Source of the DNA: Phytoseiulus persimilis
Taxonomy: Eukaryota; Arthropoda; Arachnida; Mesostigmata; Phytoseiidae
Reading direction: 5' to 3'
Assembly (NCBI GenBank): GCA_037576195.1
Contig: CM075101.1
Location: forward strand, 7,254,001-7,318,000
DNA: 64,000 nt
In this document: piece by piece, positions 1 to 12,500 of the stretch
How positions within the stretch are numbered: position 1 is the first letter of the stretch
Layout: every line of letters begins with the position of its first letter
The notes under the pieces: generated by a model
What the model saw: the letters and a program-made list of their open reading frames with translations, nothing else
Told to the model about the DNA's origin: nothing
Database searches by the model: none
Translations under genes and position numbers: made by a program

Positions 1-2
1 TT

Positions 3-473
3 ACTTATACCCGCCGTGGGAGACAGCTTGGATCAAGAGGCGGGGACGACGAAATGGAGAACGTATATTGGAGCAGTGGCGATCCGTATATCCTGAAGGT
101 GGAAGCCTCCCTTAAGCAAAATATGCGCCACTTGAAAGAGGAGTACATTAAATACAATATGGTCGGTTTTAATGGAGGGGCGTTGGTATCCCTGGATGCT
201 CTGAAGGGCTCGATCTTCTTCTCGCTGTACGCGATACTTCTCTGTGCAGTAGTGCTTGCGCTCGAGAACTGGAAAAAGCTCCGCGCACTCATGCGCTGTC
301 CACCTCTTTCATTTATGGCCAGTTCCCGCGCTCGAAACATGAGGGTAGAGCAGACATACATCATGTCGGGACGAGACTACGATCATCCTGTTATCGAGAA
401 AGCTCCGGGTACTCGATTAGTGCCTTCCACCGTGGCATTGACGGTGGCGGGGCAGAGAGCAACCATGATGTGA
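3..473 (+). CDS. Ionotropic-receptor-like protein, C-terminal exon (5' partial)
   Basis: The reading frame is already open at the window edge and ends at a TGA at 471-473, so this is the 3' end of a gene that starts outside the window. About 45 residues before the end of the conserved part, a Leu-Ser-type segment leads into one hydrophobic helix (about 215-270, FFSLYAILLCAVVLALE) followed by basic residues. This matches the last part of the ligand-binding lobe plus the final membrane helix (M4) of the iGluR/ionotropic receptor family. These are ligand-gated channels, and the divergent arthropod members act in chemosensation. A possible 3' splice acceptor (gacag) lies at about 24-29, so the exon may begin there. 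The tail after the helix is about 60 residues and not recognisable. The family call rests on one helix and its flanks only; another single-helix membrane protein is possible. Confidence 0.5.
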   Translation, partial: TYTRRGRQLGSRGGDDEMENVYWSSGDPYILKVEASLKQNMRHLKEEYIKYNMVGFNGGALVSLDALKGSIFFSLYAILLCAVVLALENWKKLRALMRCPPLSFMASSRARNMRVEQTYIMSGRDYDHPVIEKAPGTRLVPSTVALTVAGQRATMM

Positions 474-1377
474 ACTCGGTGACAGAGGTGTTCTCAACTG
501 TCGCAGTTCACAACGGCACCGATTAGTCCCCCCAGGATCGGTCCTAAACATCCGCCACTGTCAAAAGTGTGGAGAAAAGCTTTTAAACCGCCTCATTGTG
601 GCGTCGAAAGGGAGCGACTTCCAGAACAGGCTCGAATCTACCCTACCTGAATTGCCTAAAAGCCTACTCCAGACTCATCCCGAATCCACAAAACTTTCGT
701 CAGTGTCTCCTCCGAAACAAGAGCCAATCCTGCATCTAGAAGCAGGCTTCGATCAGTTTCTAACAGGGAGAGAGTCCTTTCTCAGTGATGCAGGATCAAC
801 ATGCTGTTTTCTCCCAAATGAGCGCGAAATAGTCTTAAATTGTGTCGAGCTGGAAAAAATGGGGAACCGACACCACCACCATCGTGGCCATCATTCATTG
901 TGATGCTCCAAGAAGAAACGTGAATACAATCGGAAGTTTCGCATCCTTGTTCTCCTTCATTCGCTCCTGATTGCGAAGTCGGACAGAGAATCTCGTCGAC
1001 CGAGTTCTGGTTCGAGTGAGCTCAGTGAGAACCGTGGTCAAACCGTTCGAGAAGCGCACTTCGAACGTCCGAGCTCCGAGATGAGGTTCACTAAGGGCCG
1101 GTCAATGATGTACACTCCTCCGGACCGTACGGATCGCAGTTGGTCGAATCGCAATTATTGACAACTGAAACCTTTCATCGTCTCGGATGGATTCCTAGCT
1201 CTGAGCGCGGCTTCGAATTCCCAAACCCGGGTTCGAAGATATCCCGGTCGCTGAGCAGAGCATCTTTGCAAGATGGAATTCTGCTCCCGACCGCGAGTTT
1301 GAACGGCCCACAAGTTCTGTTCTTTGGGCTGGGCGGAGTCAGGCTTCATCCTTGAAGGAAAAGGATGCTTTCTCTCA
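474..1377. other. Intergenic, no gene recognised
   Basis: Only short open frames are present, several opening on GTG or TTG, and none has a recognisable domain or splice context. Confidence 0.5.
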
Positions 1378-2135
1378 CAAACTGTCATCGCCACTAAATT
1401 TATAGACGGAGAACTGGTTTGGTCAACCTTCGAAGCCAGAGAGGCGAAGAGCAAGTTGACATGTGTTGAGCGAATGATGAGAATGACAAACGCACCGACC
1501 AGGCTCCAGGAGAGGACCCTAGAACTGATGGAAACCTTCGGTTACGCAGGCATGACAAAATTCCCGAGAAGAATCATTCGGGTGTCACAGAGAGCTCACA
1601 AAAAGTATGCGGGCGAAACTATCAACGCCAAGCTCGACGGGCATGGCGGAGAGGAATGGCAGGGAAAAAAAAACTCGAGCGATACAGGAACTACGAAGCT
1701 ATGCTAGGAAACATCGAGCACATACATGACAACACAAGAGGCAGTCGCCGACTGGCAAATGCTAGAGCGGGATGTCTGCTTACCAGAAAATACCGGTCGA
1801 AATTCAAAAATATCGACACGACATGCATAAAATGCGGCCTAAAAGAAGAAATCCTCGAGCACATGATCCTACAATGCAGGAAACCGGCTGCCGCAGAGGA
1901 AGAGACCCAGAAGAAAGTTGGACTCTACAAGGATAGCACACCGAAGATGATACTCGACGCGGATGAAATGCTCGAGGAGTGGGAGAGCACCAACCGCCCG
2001 AGCAACGAACACAACTGAACAGAAACCGCATGGATCAGCCACACTACCGCCCCTTAGCTAGGGTCTCCGACAATCTTCTCGATCATGAAGATAGGGGGGA
2101 GATGATCAATAAATATCCATCCATCCACCGTTCAG
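1378..2135 (+). mobile_element. LINE remnant, post-RT and C-terminal zinc domain
   Basis: The translation carries a segment typical of the region after the reverse transcriptase of jockey/CR1-like non-LTR retrotransposons (GELVWSTFEAREAKSKL), then an Arg-Ala-Gly-rich stretch and a terminal C-x2-C-x8-H-x4-C motif (CIKCGLKEEILEHMILQC) ending at a stop near 2018. Two frames are needed; the shift falls at or next to a run of nine A at 1665-1673. The 3' UTR ends in AATAAA near 2108 and a short (ATCC)n tail at about 2115-2128, as many LINE 3' ends do. The 5' part (endonuclease and RT) is absent, so this is a 5'-truncated dead copy. A related fragment lies at 37270-37450. Confidence 0.75.
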
Positions 2136-4849
2136 TCCTCGTCTACTCGCGACCTCAACATGACAAAAACACCAATAGACTTCGAACACAGCCCACAACT
2201 CTCATCCAATAAACCTAACAACAATGGAAGTCCTATGTTTCCATCTCCTCTATGTGCCTCCTCTCGACAGCCGTTCAGCGTGGGCTCATCGCGGGCAATA
2301 AACTTGCGCCCGGACACTGACGAAGCGTGAGAGGGGCTGGGAATACGGGAATTCTGCAGGGGCGGAACTTGATCATTCTCGGGCGGAATCGTCAGCTTTT
2401 CCACCGTTTTCTCAATTGTCCGACTTTTCGGGAGTGGCGATCTCCAGGAGGTCCGCGCAAACCCACAGAGCCATCTTTCGTCCGGCCCGCGGATCATTCA
2501 AGTGGCTTGGTCTTCGGATTGAATACGCAGGCATCTAAACACAATCTTCAGTGACACCATATTTGCAATCATAGCACTGATAGGCATAGTGATGATCAGC
2601 CGATGGGATACACGCGAAGCGACGTTTTCGAGAACCTGAACATCCTTTACCAGAGATGCAAGGTAGAGTATTTATCAAATTCCAATCCTTGTCAATCTCC
2701 TCATTGTCCCGAAAATCCTCAGAATCGTCCAACAGCGATCTCCATAGGTTCTGATGTCACCTCGGGATCATCGGGGTTCCAATTATTACACCTGTGATGA
2801 CCGAGATGGCGGCATGGAACGGTTTAAACCGACGTGAGTATCTCGAACGGCAACGAACGAGGATGCTCTGAAGGAGTTATCTCATGATTGGGACCATACG
2901 TTGGAGAATGCTTGACTGCATTGGATCGGCCCACCCTGCTTGCGTCACGCGTCACATCGTCGAGTAAATTGGCTCATTTTGTAATCTAGATTAGCTCACA
3001 ACATCATTCTGGAGCTGAGCGGTTCCACGACGAGCCTTGAGTCTCTTCAGTTCAGCCATGAGGATCTTACAGAGCCAGAAGGGGAGAGCATCGCTGAAAA
3101 GTTCAAGCGGAGTGAAACTACTCCCACAAGTGGAAAGTCACTGACCACAACACCGACTTCCTTAGATTCCTTTCGAGCGAAAGAAAAATATAAAACATCA
3201 TAGCAAAAATGGCTCATGGGATTACACTGAAGTCCCGAAGTGATTTCAAGTGGAGAAGGAAGCTGATCAGAATCTTCGCTGGCTCCCGGAAACCATGACT
3301 CTGCCGATTCCGGGGAGATTTTGGGAAACACTTTCTTGGCAGACAGCTGAAATTAACATTCACGTTCCGCGGCTCCTTGCGGCTCCTTCCGGCTCATTCG
3401 ACTCAACTCTGAGAGAATGAGATGAGGCTTGAATTTCATGAGAATCGTCGTCATCATCTGAGTTTTTGGCGGAGGGACTAGAGGTTTCCAGCCGAACGGA
3501 TTCAATCACGCTTGATTACCGATATTCTTGATTATCATTCACTTTGAGCACGATTGATGGACTTGGAGCAATGGTCACCGGCACAAAAGAAGGGTTTCGC
3601 CGTTCCGTCACCTTCCCATCATTTGATGATACTGGTTCACCTAATCGGGGAAATCTGTTTGGAGATCGAATCGAAATGCAGGCGAGAGCATCTCTGGTGG
3701 TGAGCGCATTCGATGGAGACTGTCATGTCGCACCGGGGACACGGGTACTCGACGGCCTCATCGGATGCCAGCTCCGGTCTCTCATCTGCCTCGAATTTTT
3801 GGACAGTTCGGGCAAGTTCATCGAGGTCCTGTTGCTCCCTGCGCGAAACCGCCGTACTAACATCGAGCTTCTCAATTAAAAGCTATGATCTGGAATAATA
3901 CAGAGGATCGATGCGGAGCGACATCTAGATTTCCTCATACCATGCCTGCCGGGAATACTTGCCGTCTATCTGGAGGGTATTCCCACGAGCTGGTGGGCTC
4001 GCAGGCCTCGAGGACGGGAAGAGGGGAGCAGACAATGGAGGCAACTCGCATCCAGGTTGAAGTAGTCTTCCACGGGACTCGACTTTCCTTGCACTGAACG
4101 GCGCGTGTTCCAGCAACCTGCGAAGCTCCCCATAGCCTCCGGTGACTTGCGTCAAGAAGAATTTTCCCAGAGGATCGCAGGAATCGTCAGAGGGAGGAAT
4201 TTCGATACCGGCAGTCATTTAGTCGAATATTCGTGGTTGACGCACGTGGAAAGAATCTGAAGAATCTCCACCGCCGATTCCGGGAGCAGGTCTCCTGAGA
4301 ATAAGAAACTTTCGGGCTCAGCGGCAAAGAACGCCGTAATCTATAATGAAGAAAACCTGTACTCAAGGAAAGCAAATTGAGCAGTTTAAAGCGAGACCGT
4401 TGATGGCTAGAAAGGTCGTGTGTGCTGGAGAGATGAGCTGGGAACAAAGATTAATGGCTCTCAGTTCTCACAGGGCCGACCGAGGTCAGACGATGGAGCC
4501 TTCTCGACTAAGAGCTCTCCCAAGTAGGCAGGCTCCCGAGTCCAGGCTGGAATTCGATGACCGGCATAAGTTTTCCCGTTTCTCGACGAAGGTTCCACTC
4601 CCCAGAACTTTTTAGCTTATACTCGATTTGGATCTCAATCGCTTGAAGATTGAGCAAAACGTGATGTGATAATTGCGATCAATTGAGATCAATTCCGTGA
4701 GGAACGAAAACCTCGACGCCTCCGTCCATAACTTTCGGTACGAACTGTGGACGCCCTGATGTTGTTGACGAGGCCATCCCGATTATATCCCCCGCCGTGG
4801 CTGCGCTGTTTCTTGCGGTCGTTCTGAAGCACATCACTGCGTCCTATCC
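2136..4849. other. Intergenic, no gene recognised
   Basis: Open frames here are short and overlap one another on both strands without recognisable domains. No strong repeat was seen by eye. Confidence 0.45.
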
Positions 4850-4912
4850 CAGCTACCCGAAGCCCAGTTACCCGAGTCCCAGTTACCCGAATCCGAACTA
4901 CCCTCTCTCACC
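4850..4912 (+). repeat. Foldback arm 1L: 3 x 15-bp tandem units plus shared inner segment
   Basis: Three 15-bp units (consensus CAGTTACCCGAATCC) occupy 4850-4864, 4865-4879 and 4880-4894, followed by an 18-bp segment resembling GAACTACCCTCTCTCACC. The same arrangement occurs in reverse complement at 6088-6165, with the 18-bp segment on the inner side in both. The pair therefore forms one inverted repeat around about 1.2 kb. Confidence 0.8.
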
Positions 4913-6087
4913 GCTAAATCCCCACGCTCTAGGGTCTAGACTCTAGAGTCACGACAAATCCCTAGTAGAAGCATAGAAACTGACTGAAAGAGATATCCAC
5001 TCCTCCAACGCGAGAATGGTAGAACCCATACGATTATACAAAGTCGTGTTCGTGCAGTGAAGTACAGCGCAGTGTACAGTGTATTTCCATAAATCTCCAG
5101 CCTCAGATGTTACGCGCGAAAAACACATATGGCTTGAGAATCATGGAAACCCCCGACCAAAACTCGCGGGGATCTACTATGTCATTCGGTATGTTGCCGG
5201 ATTTCCCTAAAAGCGAGCGCAGCGTAGCAGGCGATGGCATTGTTGACGCGACTGTTCTGTTCGGTCCATGTGCGCGCTGTTCGTCAGCACGCGATCACCA
5301 TCGATCTAGTTTTCAGTTGAGTAAACTCAGCAGTTGGGCTTCAGTCAGTTCAACAACGACAGTGGAATCAGAGAACTGCGGCGCTCTTTTACAGCGTTGC
5401 CCATGTTTCCCCTCCAGCAGCTGAATGAGGCTTGGTTGGCCATAAGTGCGCGGTCCCCCGACGTGAATCATCCAGCCTGTGAGGCCGCGGGAGCTTTCAA
5501 AGACTATGTCGTGGATACGTGGCTCGAAAACGAGACCGTGTTTTCCCGCGCGATGAGGAATCACTAACGCCACTACGGAGTTCGTACCACAAACCATCTG
5601 GAGAGATGGCATTCCGGTTTCAATTCGCTGGCAGGGAAAAAACGCGTGAACATCTTCGAGATCATGAATGGACTCAAAGAACAAGAGGAGATCTACCGGG
5701 CGCAGATGTTGTTGCCTCGCAACGGGCAGAATGCACTAAAGCCGTACCCGAGATACGAGAGAATCAATGAGAACATCATAGAATTCACAGAACAGTACGA
5801 GTCCCGAGAGATTACCCTCATCCAGTATGTCCGCTTGGTGGCATTCAATTCTTAACAATTCTTAACGAGGAAATTAACGAAAAAGTATAGATGAGAACAA
5901 TGAAAACGACACCTTACTGTGAAGGACTTTCGGAGTCCTAGTAGAAATATTCAGAACTTCAATCGGGATGGGAAACTAGAACTCTTGGATAACGTCATTC
6001 TCGAGGGAGAGGCAGTATTGGCTGACTCGAACTTCCGAAGTTCTGTCGGCGCGCGAATCGGACATGGAGTTTCAGCGCATGAGAGAG
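4913..6087. other. Interior of the foldback-like pair 1
   Basis: This is the DNA enclosed by the two 15-bp arrays. No transposase is recognisable. An open frame at 5646-5855 (+) has a protein-like composition (about 69 codons, rich in Glu, Ile and Tyr), but it has no ATG at its first codon and no known domain, so I do not call it a gene. Confidence 0.45.
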
Positions 6088-6165
6088 GGTGAGAAAGGGT
6101 AGTTTGGATTCTTGTGACTGGGATTCGGGTAACTGGGATTCAGGTAATTGGGATTCGGGTAACTG
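6088..6165 (-). repeat. Foldback arm 1R: 4 x 15-bp tandem units, inverted
   Basis: Four 15-bp units (consensus GGATTCGGGTAACTG) lie at 6106-6120, 6121-6135, 6136-6150 and 6151-6165. They are preceded on the inner side by an 18-bp segment at 6088-6105. Read on the minus strand, both units and inner segment match 4850-4912, with one extra unit. Confidence 0.8.
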
Positions 6166-6267
6166 GTACCCATCACTGACACAGGTCCAACCTCATGATC
6201 GGGGACAGCATTAAAATTTCTTCCTTCGGCTCGGAGAGGGTGCTGTTTCATTATGACAAGTGGAACT

Positions 6268-7391
6268 TTTTTTTTTCTTTTTTTTTTCTCTCTTCCTTCT
6301 CAGTTATCTGGAGTTGGAGGGAATCCCTTCGGACCCCGAGGATAGAACCCATTGATCCATCGACCCGGGAGTGTGGTGTCACCACTAAAACCTCCCTTCT
6401 CCACGCCGGTAACCGCTGGGCACTCGAGGAAAGCGAAGCTCCCACGTTCAATATTACTTCCGCGCGGTCATCGGGAACTCATTTCAGACTTGCGAATGTC
6501 TGACTTCTTTCTTGCTAGTTCTCTCCTATGCTGTAAACGGCGCTAGGCCTGTCGGCGTCGTGTCAAGTCCCAGTCGCTGTAATCTCGACTTGATGAGATG
6601 GTCTTTCTTTCTGAGGAAGCATTCCAACTTCCTTGAGATTCTGTTCCAAGCACTTTCCGTTGCAGCATTTCGCGTACGAGCGTTGGGACCGAGGTTGGTC
6701 CGAGGCTCCTCCTACTCGGCTCAAACGCTCTGCATGAAAATACAGTATGCTCGACGTCATCTTCTTCGCCCGAGCTGCAGAGGATGCAGATTGGGCTAGG
6801 GGCCTTCTTCATGAATGCTAGGTTAGTCTGGAAGTTACCGTGGCCGGTGAGGACTTGAGATGTGTAGTATGTGAGATCTCCAAAATCGCGAGCGAGCCAC
6901 GGTCTGATATCCGGAACGCATTTATAGGTCCATCTGCCGGAAATTCTTCTCTGCCAGTCCTCATTCCACCTGTCGATGGTTTCTTCCTTGATCTCTTCAT
7001 CAGAGCGGCTCTGATCTCCTTCCGAAGAGTCATACGGGAGGTCTCGTCTTTCGTTTTCTGTATACAGCTTCATCCTTTCTTCGATCAGTAATGGCCACGG
7101 AGGTAAGTGAAACTCTTGGGAAACGCGGTTCAATCGATCATGCTGGGGAGTAACTTGAGGCGACCCCTTTTTATCTCTGCGCTGCAGGAAGGGCTGGCCA
7201 CCAACAAGGCCCGATTCTTCTCGCAGAAATATTTGTGAATTCCAGTCTGTCGTTTCTCCGTCCGTCAAAGAGCATTCCGCCTCTATTTTCTTCACTCCAT
7301 GCATCCCATTGGAAGCTGGAGATCTCGATATTTTCCAGGCACAGGGAATGATTCTGACCATTGAAACAGTGCTGACATCAATTTGAGACAA
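6268..7391 (-). mobile_element. 5'-truncated R1-like LINE, C-terminal part with poly(A) tail
   Basis: The minus-strand frame from 7391 to 6543 encodes the region after the reverse transcriptase of an R1-type LINE. It includes a Leu-Thr-Gly-His-Gly (LTGHG) segment and a terminal C-x2-C...H-x4-C motif (CILCSSGEEDDVEHTVFSC). It aligns along its length with the better-preserved copy ending at 42213. The 3' UTR matches too: short blocks such as CGGAAGTAATA, GAGTGCCCAG and TCCGAAGGGAT occur in the same order in both copies. The UTR ends in an A-rich tail, seen on the plus strand as the T-rich run 6268-6298. The 5' end is truncated and no clear target-site duplication was found. Confidence 0.85.
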
Positions 7392-9508
7392 AGCAGACGG
7401 AGAACTCAGGGAACTATTCGGAGAGACGTCAGAAGTCTGCGCTGATCTCGACGGCGATTGTCGCTGCTACCTTCCGTGTTTCAGTTCAGAGAGAGAACGG
7501 CTAACTCCAGTATCGAAAAGCTTACAGGAGACTTCATCCGGTGGCATAGCAGAAACACTCATAATGTTTGCGACCGGCTCGATAATTGTAGCATCAGCGT
7601 AGCGCCTGCGGAGGAGCGACCACCGACAGTGAAATAGGCTAACGTTCGGGCACGGAGGCAACGTACTCGATCAATGCCCTGAGCCGTTGTTGCCCGGAAA
7701 CTTTCCCGTCGATTGCGATCCCCTTGCAGACATTCGCTACGTTGCCCGCGACGCGGCCCCCTGCGGAGCTCATGGAGGAAAGCTCATCCAGCCTGTTTCC
7801 ACTCATGACTAGACTCCCGTGATATGGAGAATAGGGGAAAGCACCGTTGATACACACGCCATGTTCGATGGAGTGATGATGAGCGCCGTTCGATGCTTAA
7901 ATTTCAAATCGGTTTCCATCCCACCAATCGATAGATTCCATGGATTCTTGATGAATGGTATGAAATCTCCAGCTGCGCTTCGTGGGAAATCCAGGCTAGG
8001 CCACTGCTCCCCGCGGTCCTTGCTTGTGAACTCCCGGCTCGCCAAAGCTCGAGTCCAATGAGGTCGCGAAAATTGAGGAAGAATCCGGGTATTCATTTAT
8101 TACAGCGTCTATTCGTTATTACTTTAACATCTGGCCTAAAATATATTTCTCAACGAATATAGGTTTTTGTACATACAAGCTCGATTTCCTAGGAGCTCCT
8201 ATCTTAAGGTTATCATAGCCTCACTGTCAAGTCTCTACAAAGTTCTATGTGTTCGCTTGATTGTTGTGGACAACGATGGTCGTCCAGTGTGGGATCTTTT
8301 CGGTCATTAATGGATGCCACATTTCGGGGCAGTCGGGCTGCGAGAGAAAGATACGAGATACGGCTGGGTGACAAGGGTTTGAAGCGACGTCTTATAAACC
8401 CTAAACACTACTATAGGTGGAGTTTTCTTATAAATCCTTTGCCTCGATTTCTAACAACTTCTCGGTAATAAGTAAGCGCGTATTCCCGAACAGCATCTGT
8501 CAGAGTTGCGATTCTCCCATCGAATCTGGTCAGTCAATGTCGACGAACTCCAATAAAGCCCCGGTACGGACGACAGGATTTCAGGTTCTCCAGGAAACGA
8601 GGGCGTTCGTCTGAGGAGGCTGGAGGTACCATTAAGTGTCTCGTATTCGATTCCATGACACTTCCTCTCTCTTATCAGAGCAAGGCAAATCGGAGGAGGC
8701 TTCTGGTGAACTGAGCTCGCTCTAATTGACAGAGGCATTTGCGCGGAAACGACCCCTGTCATGTTTTCACGTCACAGGTAGCGATTTCGTCTCAGAAATC
8801 GCTGATCTCCGCTACTTAGCAACCAATTTCAGTTGTTTACGGAGTTCAGCACTCAGATTCTTCGTTTGTCCGCCATTCTTCTAGTCCTGGATATCTGGAC
8901 GAGAAACGACCTCCGACTCCTTATTCCTTCGGAGAGCTCCATTCTGAGGGAACTTAATCACAGAGCCCCTCCCCAATATTCCGAAGACGAAGCCCATCAT
9001 CGATGCGAGGTGTCAGTTTGAAAGCCCATGAATCACCACCTTTGGGAAAAAAAGCACGAATACATACGTTTGCTATAATTGCCTGTTCCCGCAACGGATC
9101 CCCTCTCCTCGGTGATTCTCTTTCCCCAACGCCCATTATTCCTCTATCACTTCACTTGAACCCTCATGGACCACTGAGCGGGAGTGCGGGGTCGTTTCGG
9201 GTGGACCAAACATTCACAAGTCGATGGACTTCCCACATCAATTATACATGTCGCTTTGAGAAAATTGGTAGCGCATATCCCGCGACGTCTCCGCCGGCGG
9301 GAACTTTTAGGAGCAGCTACCGCATCAAGTCCAGTGATCGGTTCTGGTAATCACGCGACCGTGGCGGACACAAGAAGCGGAGATCGGGCTCACGGGGTCC
9401 CCTCAACCGATCCTTGATGGACTAGAAATAACCCCCCGTCCAGTTCCGCTTCCAGTGGCCGATCGGTACAAAACTATTCGACCACTGGCCGATGTGTGCG
9501 TCAACTGT
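7392..9508. other. Intergenic, no gene recognised
   Basis: Only unrelated short frames are visible. This is the 3' flank of the SLC16 gene; no consensus poly(A) signal was identified close to its stop. Confidence 0.45.
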
Positions 9509-12500
9509 TCAAGCCGTACTCGCGGCGACTGCGGTAGACTCTATCGGCCTCGGTCTCCTCTTCCTTCTGTAGGCCGCTGTGGCCGTAGAGTCGTATTTCT
9601 TCACACATGGTATCAGGCAGAGCGTGAAGCCGCCAGTCGCGATAACAACGCCGGAAAAGATGAAGCCCCAGTTGTAGGAGCCGGTCCAATCGAAAATCCA
9701 GCCCGTCAACGGTGGCCCGATCAGGCACGCAACGCCCTCGAACAGGAGGACGAGACCGAACGCGTTGTTCAGCTTCTCGAGACCCATGAGATCAACGAGG
9801 ATGACCGATGTCAGCGAGATGAATGCGCCCGAAGTGGCACCGAAAACGATACAGTACATCGAAAGCTGCGCGTAGTCGGTGCAGAAGACGGACAGCGCCG
9901 TGGCGATGCCGCAAGTCGCGATGCAGACGTTGTACAACAGGATACGGTTGACGCATCGTTTATCCGACAGGTATCTGGAAGTAAAAATTGCGTCGTCACG
10001 GGCGTGGGAGCAACGGACCAACAGAGCCTTGCCATGATTGCCCAGAGAGTTCCTGAACCTCGATTAGTGGAGCGACCCCCGCCCTTGAGGAATTCGAGAC
10101 TCTCTCTCCTGTCCATCATCGCATGACTTACCCGAGCAGGACCCGGGATGCCGTGTTGCTGAGGCCAATCATGCTGAGCAGCAGAGAAGCTTTCGATTCG
10201 TCCACATTCAGCTGTCGTCTGGCGATGTCAGCGACGTACACATACGGCACGTTGAAGCCTGGAGTCCCGAGAAGAGGAATCTGCCTTAGCAAGACTGGGG
10301 AGCGGAGAGAGCGGCCCCCTTGCCCGCCCCCGACTCGGGCTTACTTCCGTCCTCCCCTTGTTTTCATTGCTGGGCTGAGGCGAGTGGGTCCGCTCAGGGA
10401 GATCCATCTGGCTTCTTCTAATGTCACAGGCTCAGAAGGAGTTTCAGGGAAAGGATACTTCAAAACGGCTCTCTCCCCTGTTTCTCTCCTGACGGATATG
10501 GTCAGAGGGAGCATTTGGAATCGAGCGCTCTCCGCATTGTTCGGATATCTGCTCAAGGCCCCAATCAAGTCGGGATTTCTCTTGAGCTTTGAAGGTTCTC
10601 CCTCGTCACTCCGCACAGCGTTTGTTTTTTGTAGAACTCAACGATGGAAAGCGTGAGCTTCATGAACCCTCGAGAAAGGAACTGCGAATCGACCCTGGGG
10701 ACCTCCGATGCATTTGGTACGGAGCCGAGCGTAACACCGACGCGCAATTTCAGACCGAGGTCGCAGTAATTCCGTTTTATTCCGCTCTCGACGGCTGCGG
10801 ATCTAGACTCCCCATGCACATCTCTCAAATTATATTTAAAACGTCAAGAAGCCGAGTCTCGACTCAACAGGATTCGCTTACCAATCGAGGTGAAGAAGTT
10901 GGAGAGAGCGAACAGGATGAAAATGGGAGACTTCAGGAGGAGAGCGATGTCTATCGAGTCTGCTATCGTTTTGACGAAAGTAGAGAACTTCTCTCGTGGA
11001 CTCCGGATGTCCTCCCGTTGTTGCACCGAGTGAACAGATATGGACGGCTATTCGGGAAAACGAGAACATATTCTTAGAGATGTGGAAAGCTCTACTCAGC
11101 TTCACTCAACGCAGAGGTACGAAGCGCGATCATGACTGAAGGGAGAGTTATGCGCGGACTCGATTCAAGGCTTTCCCATTCGCATAGGAGCCGATATCGA
11201 CTTATTTCCGGTGAGAAGCGATCCGGAGTGAATAAGGCGGCAAACAACGTCGAACCGTTTTCTATTCGGGGGCGAACGACTTCGTATAGTGGTACCGAAG
11301 GAGTCAGCTCGGAAAATGTATTGCACAGTTTGCTGCTCGACTGACGGAACGACAATCGTCGACGCCGAGGGGCATGAGGTCCAACAGCGTCGGACAAAGA
11401 GAGACCTTGATTCAGTAGGAAACGAGGCCTTAAGGCAACTCCCGATTCACTAACGTTTCTATTCGTTCGCATGTTCGGCTGATATACATATTTCAGAGTG
11501 AGAGCGACTCTCCTGGGCCTTGCGATCAGTTCCAGCGCTCTTAACGGCGCGCTGGCCGTATCGGAGGGCTGAGGGCAATAACTGAATCAAGAAATAGATA
11601 AATGATGCGGCCACGCGAGGGCTCGGGAAAAATGACGCTTGAATAGCCGACCTCGAATCAAAGGGTGGAGGCCCAAGCTCGAGACATGTACCAGTCTGCA
11701 TCTTAGCGCTGAGGCAAAATGTCAACTCGGCTTCATTCTTGCTCAAAGGCCAAACGTATATGGGACCCACCTGACTGGTGTAGCTGAGACGTTTACGTAA
11801 TGATGCGTAGCTCTGCTTGAAGTTCAAGCCTTCACGTTCCAGATATAGGTTTCTGTCAATAGACGGGGTTCGAATGAGAACCAGCTCCGGCTCAGAGTTC
11901 ACCGACAAATGGCAGACGGATCTGGTGATTGCCGAGAAGGAAAGGAGGGATTCGTTAGAGGATATAGCGAAATAATTAGTGCTCCGACTGTATCCAAGAC
12001 AAAGAAAAGCGGCGGTGGTGGTTGCGTCGTCGTCCACTCTCGCAAGAATCGAGGCTTCGATGTTCCTGGGAATCCGATTGACTCGTCTGTTGGCGTTTGA
12101 ACAGCTCAATCGCAGAAGATGGAATGGCTCTTGAGCCGCCCTGATCGAACAGGTTGGAGGAAGACCCTGAACAACACCGTTGAGTAACCAAACCGTGACG
12201 GGATGATCAATAATGCGACTCGACCGTCACGGGGGTTCGCGCAGCAGTTTCCTCGGGTCTCTCATTACTCAAGGCACATTCATCGACAGAGGCCCCGAAT
12301 AATTGGATTGAGCCGAGCGAGATGATCAGGGAGCTTCATGGGATGAGAGACTCCTGACAGCGCCTCCTTGGATTTCAAGGAAACAAAGAGAATCTCTTTC
12401 GGAGAGAGCGCGTCCTGAGCACCCAGATGGTCCGAAGCACTCTCGGGCGGTGAAGATTACCCCTTCACCCAGCCCCCGATGTCAGAGTTCCACCCCTCTC

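Noticed and set aside
598-903. Open frame rich in Ser and ending in a His run
   Set aside because: Begins with GTG, has no domain and no splice context.
1200-1230. GGGTTCGAAGAT as a tRNA B-box
   Set aside because: No matching A-box, stem complementarity or CCNN end of the B-box.
9455-10126. 223-codon plus-strand open frame
   Set aside because: It is antisense to SLC16 exons 3 and 4, which have clear homology and splice sites.
11459-12109. 216-codon minus-strand open frame in SLC16 intron 1
   Set aside because: Same strand as the transporter but no family resemblance, Ser/Leu/Arg-rich composition and no needed exon phase. Likely chance in a GC-balanced intron.
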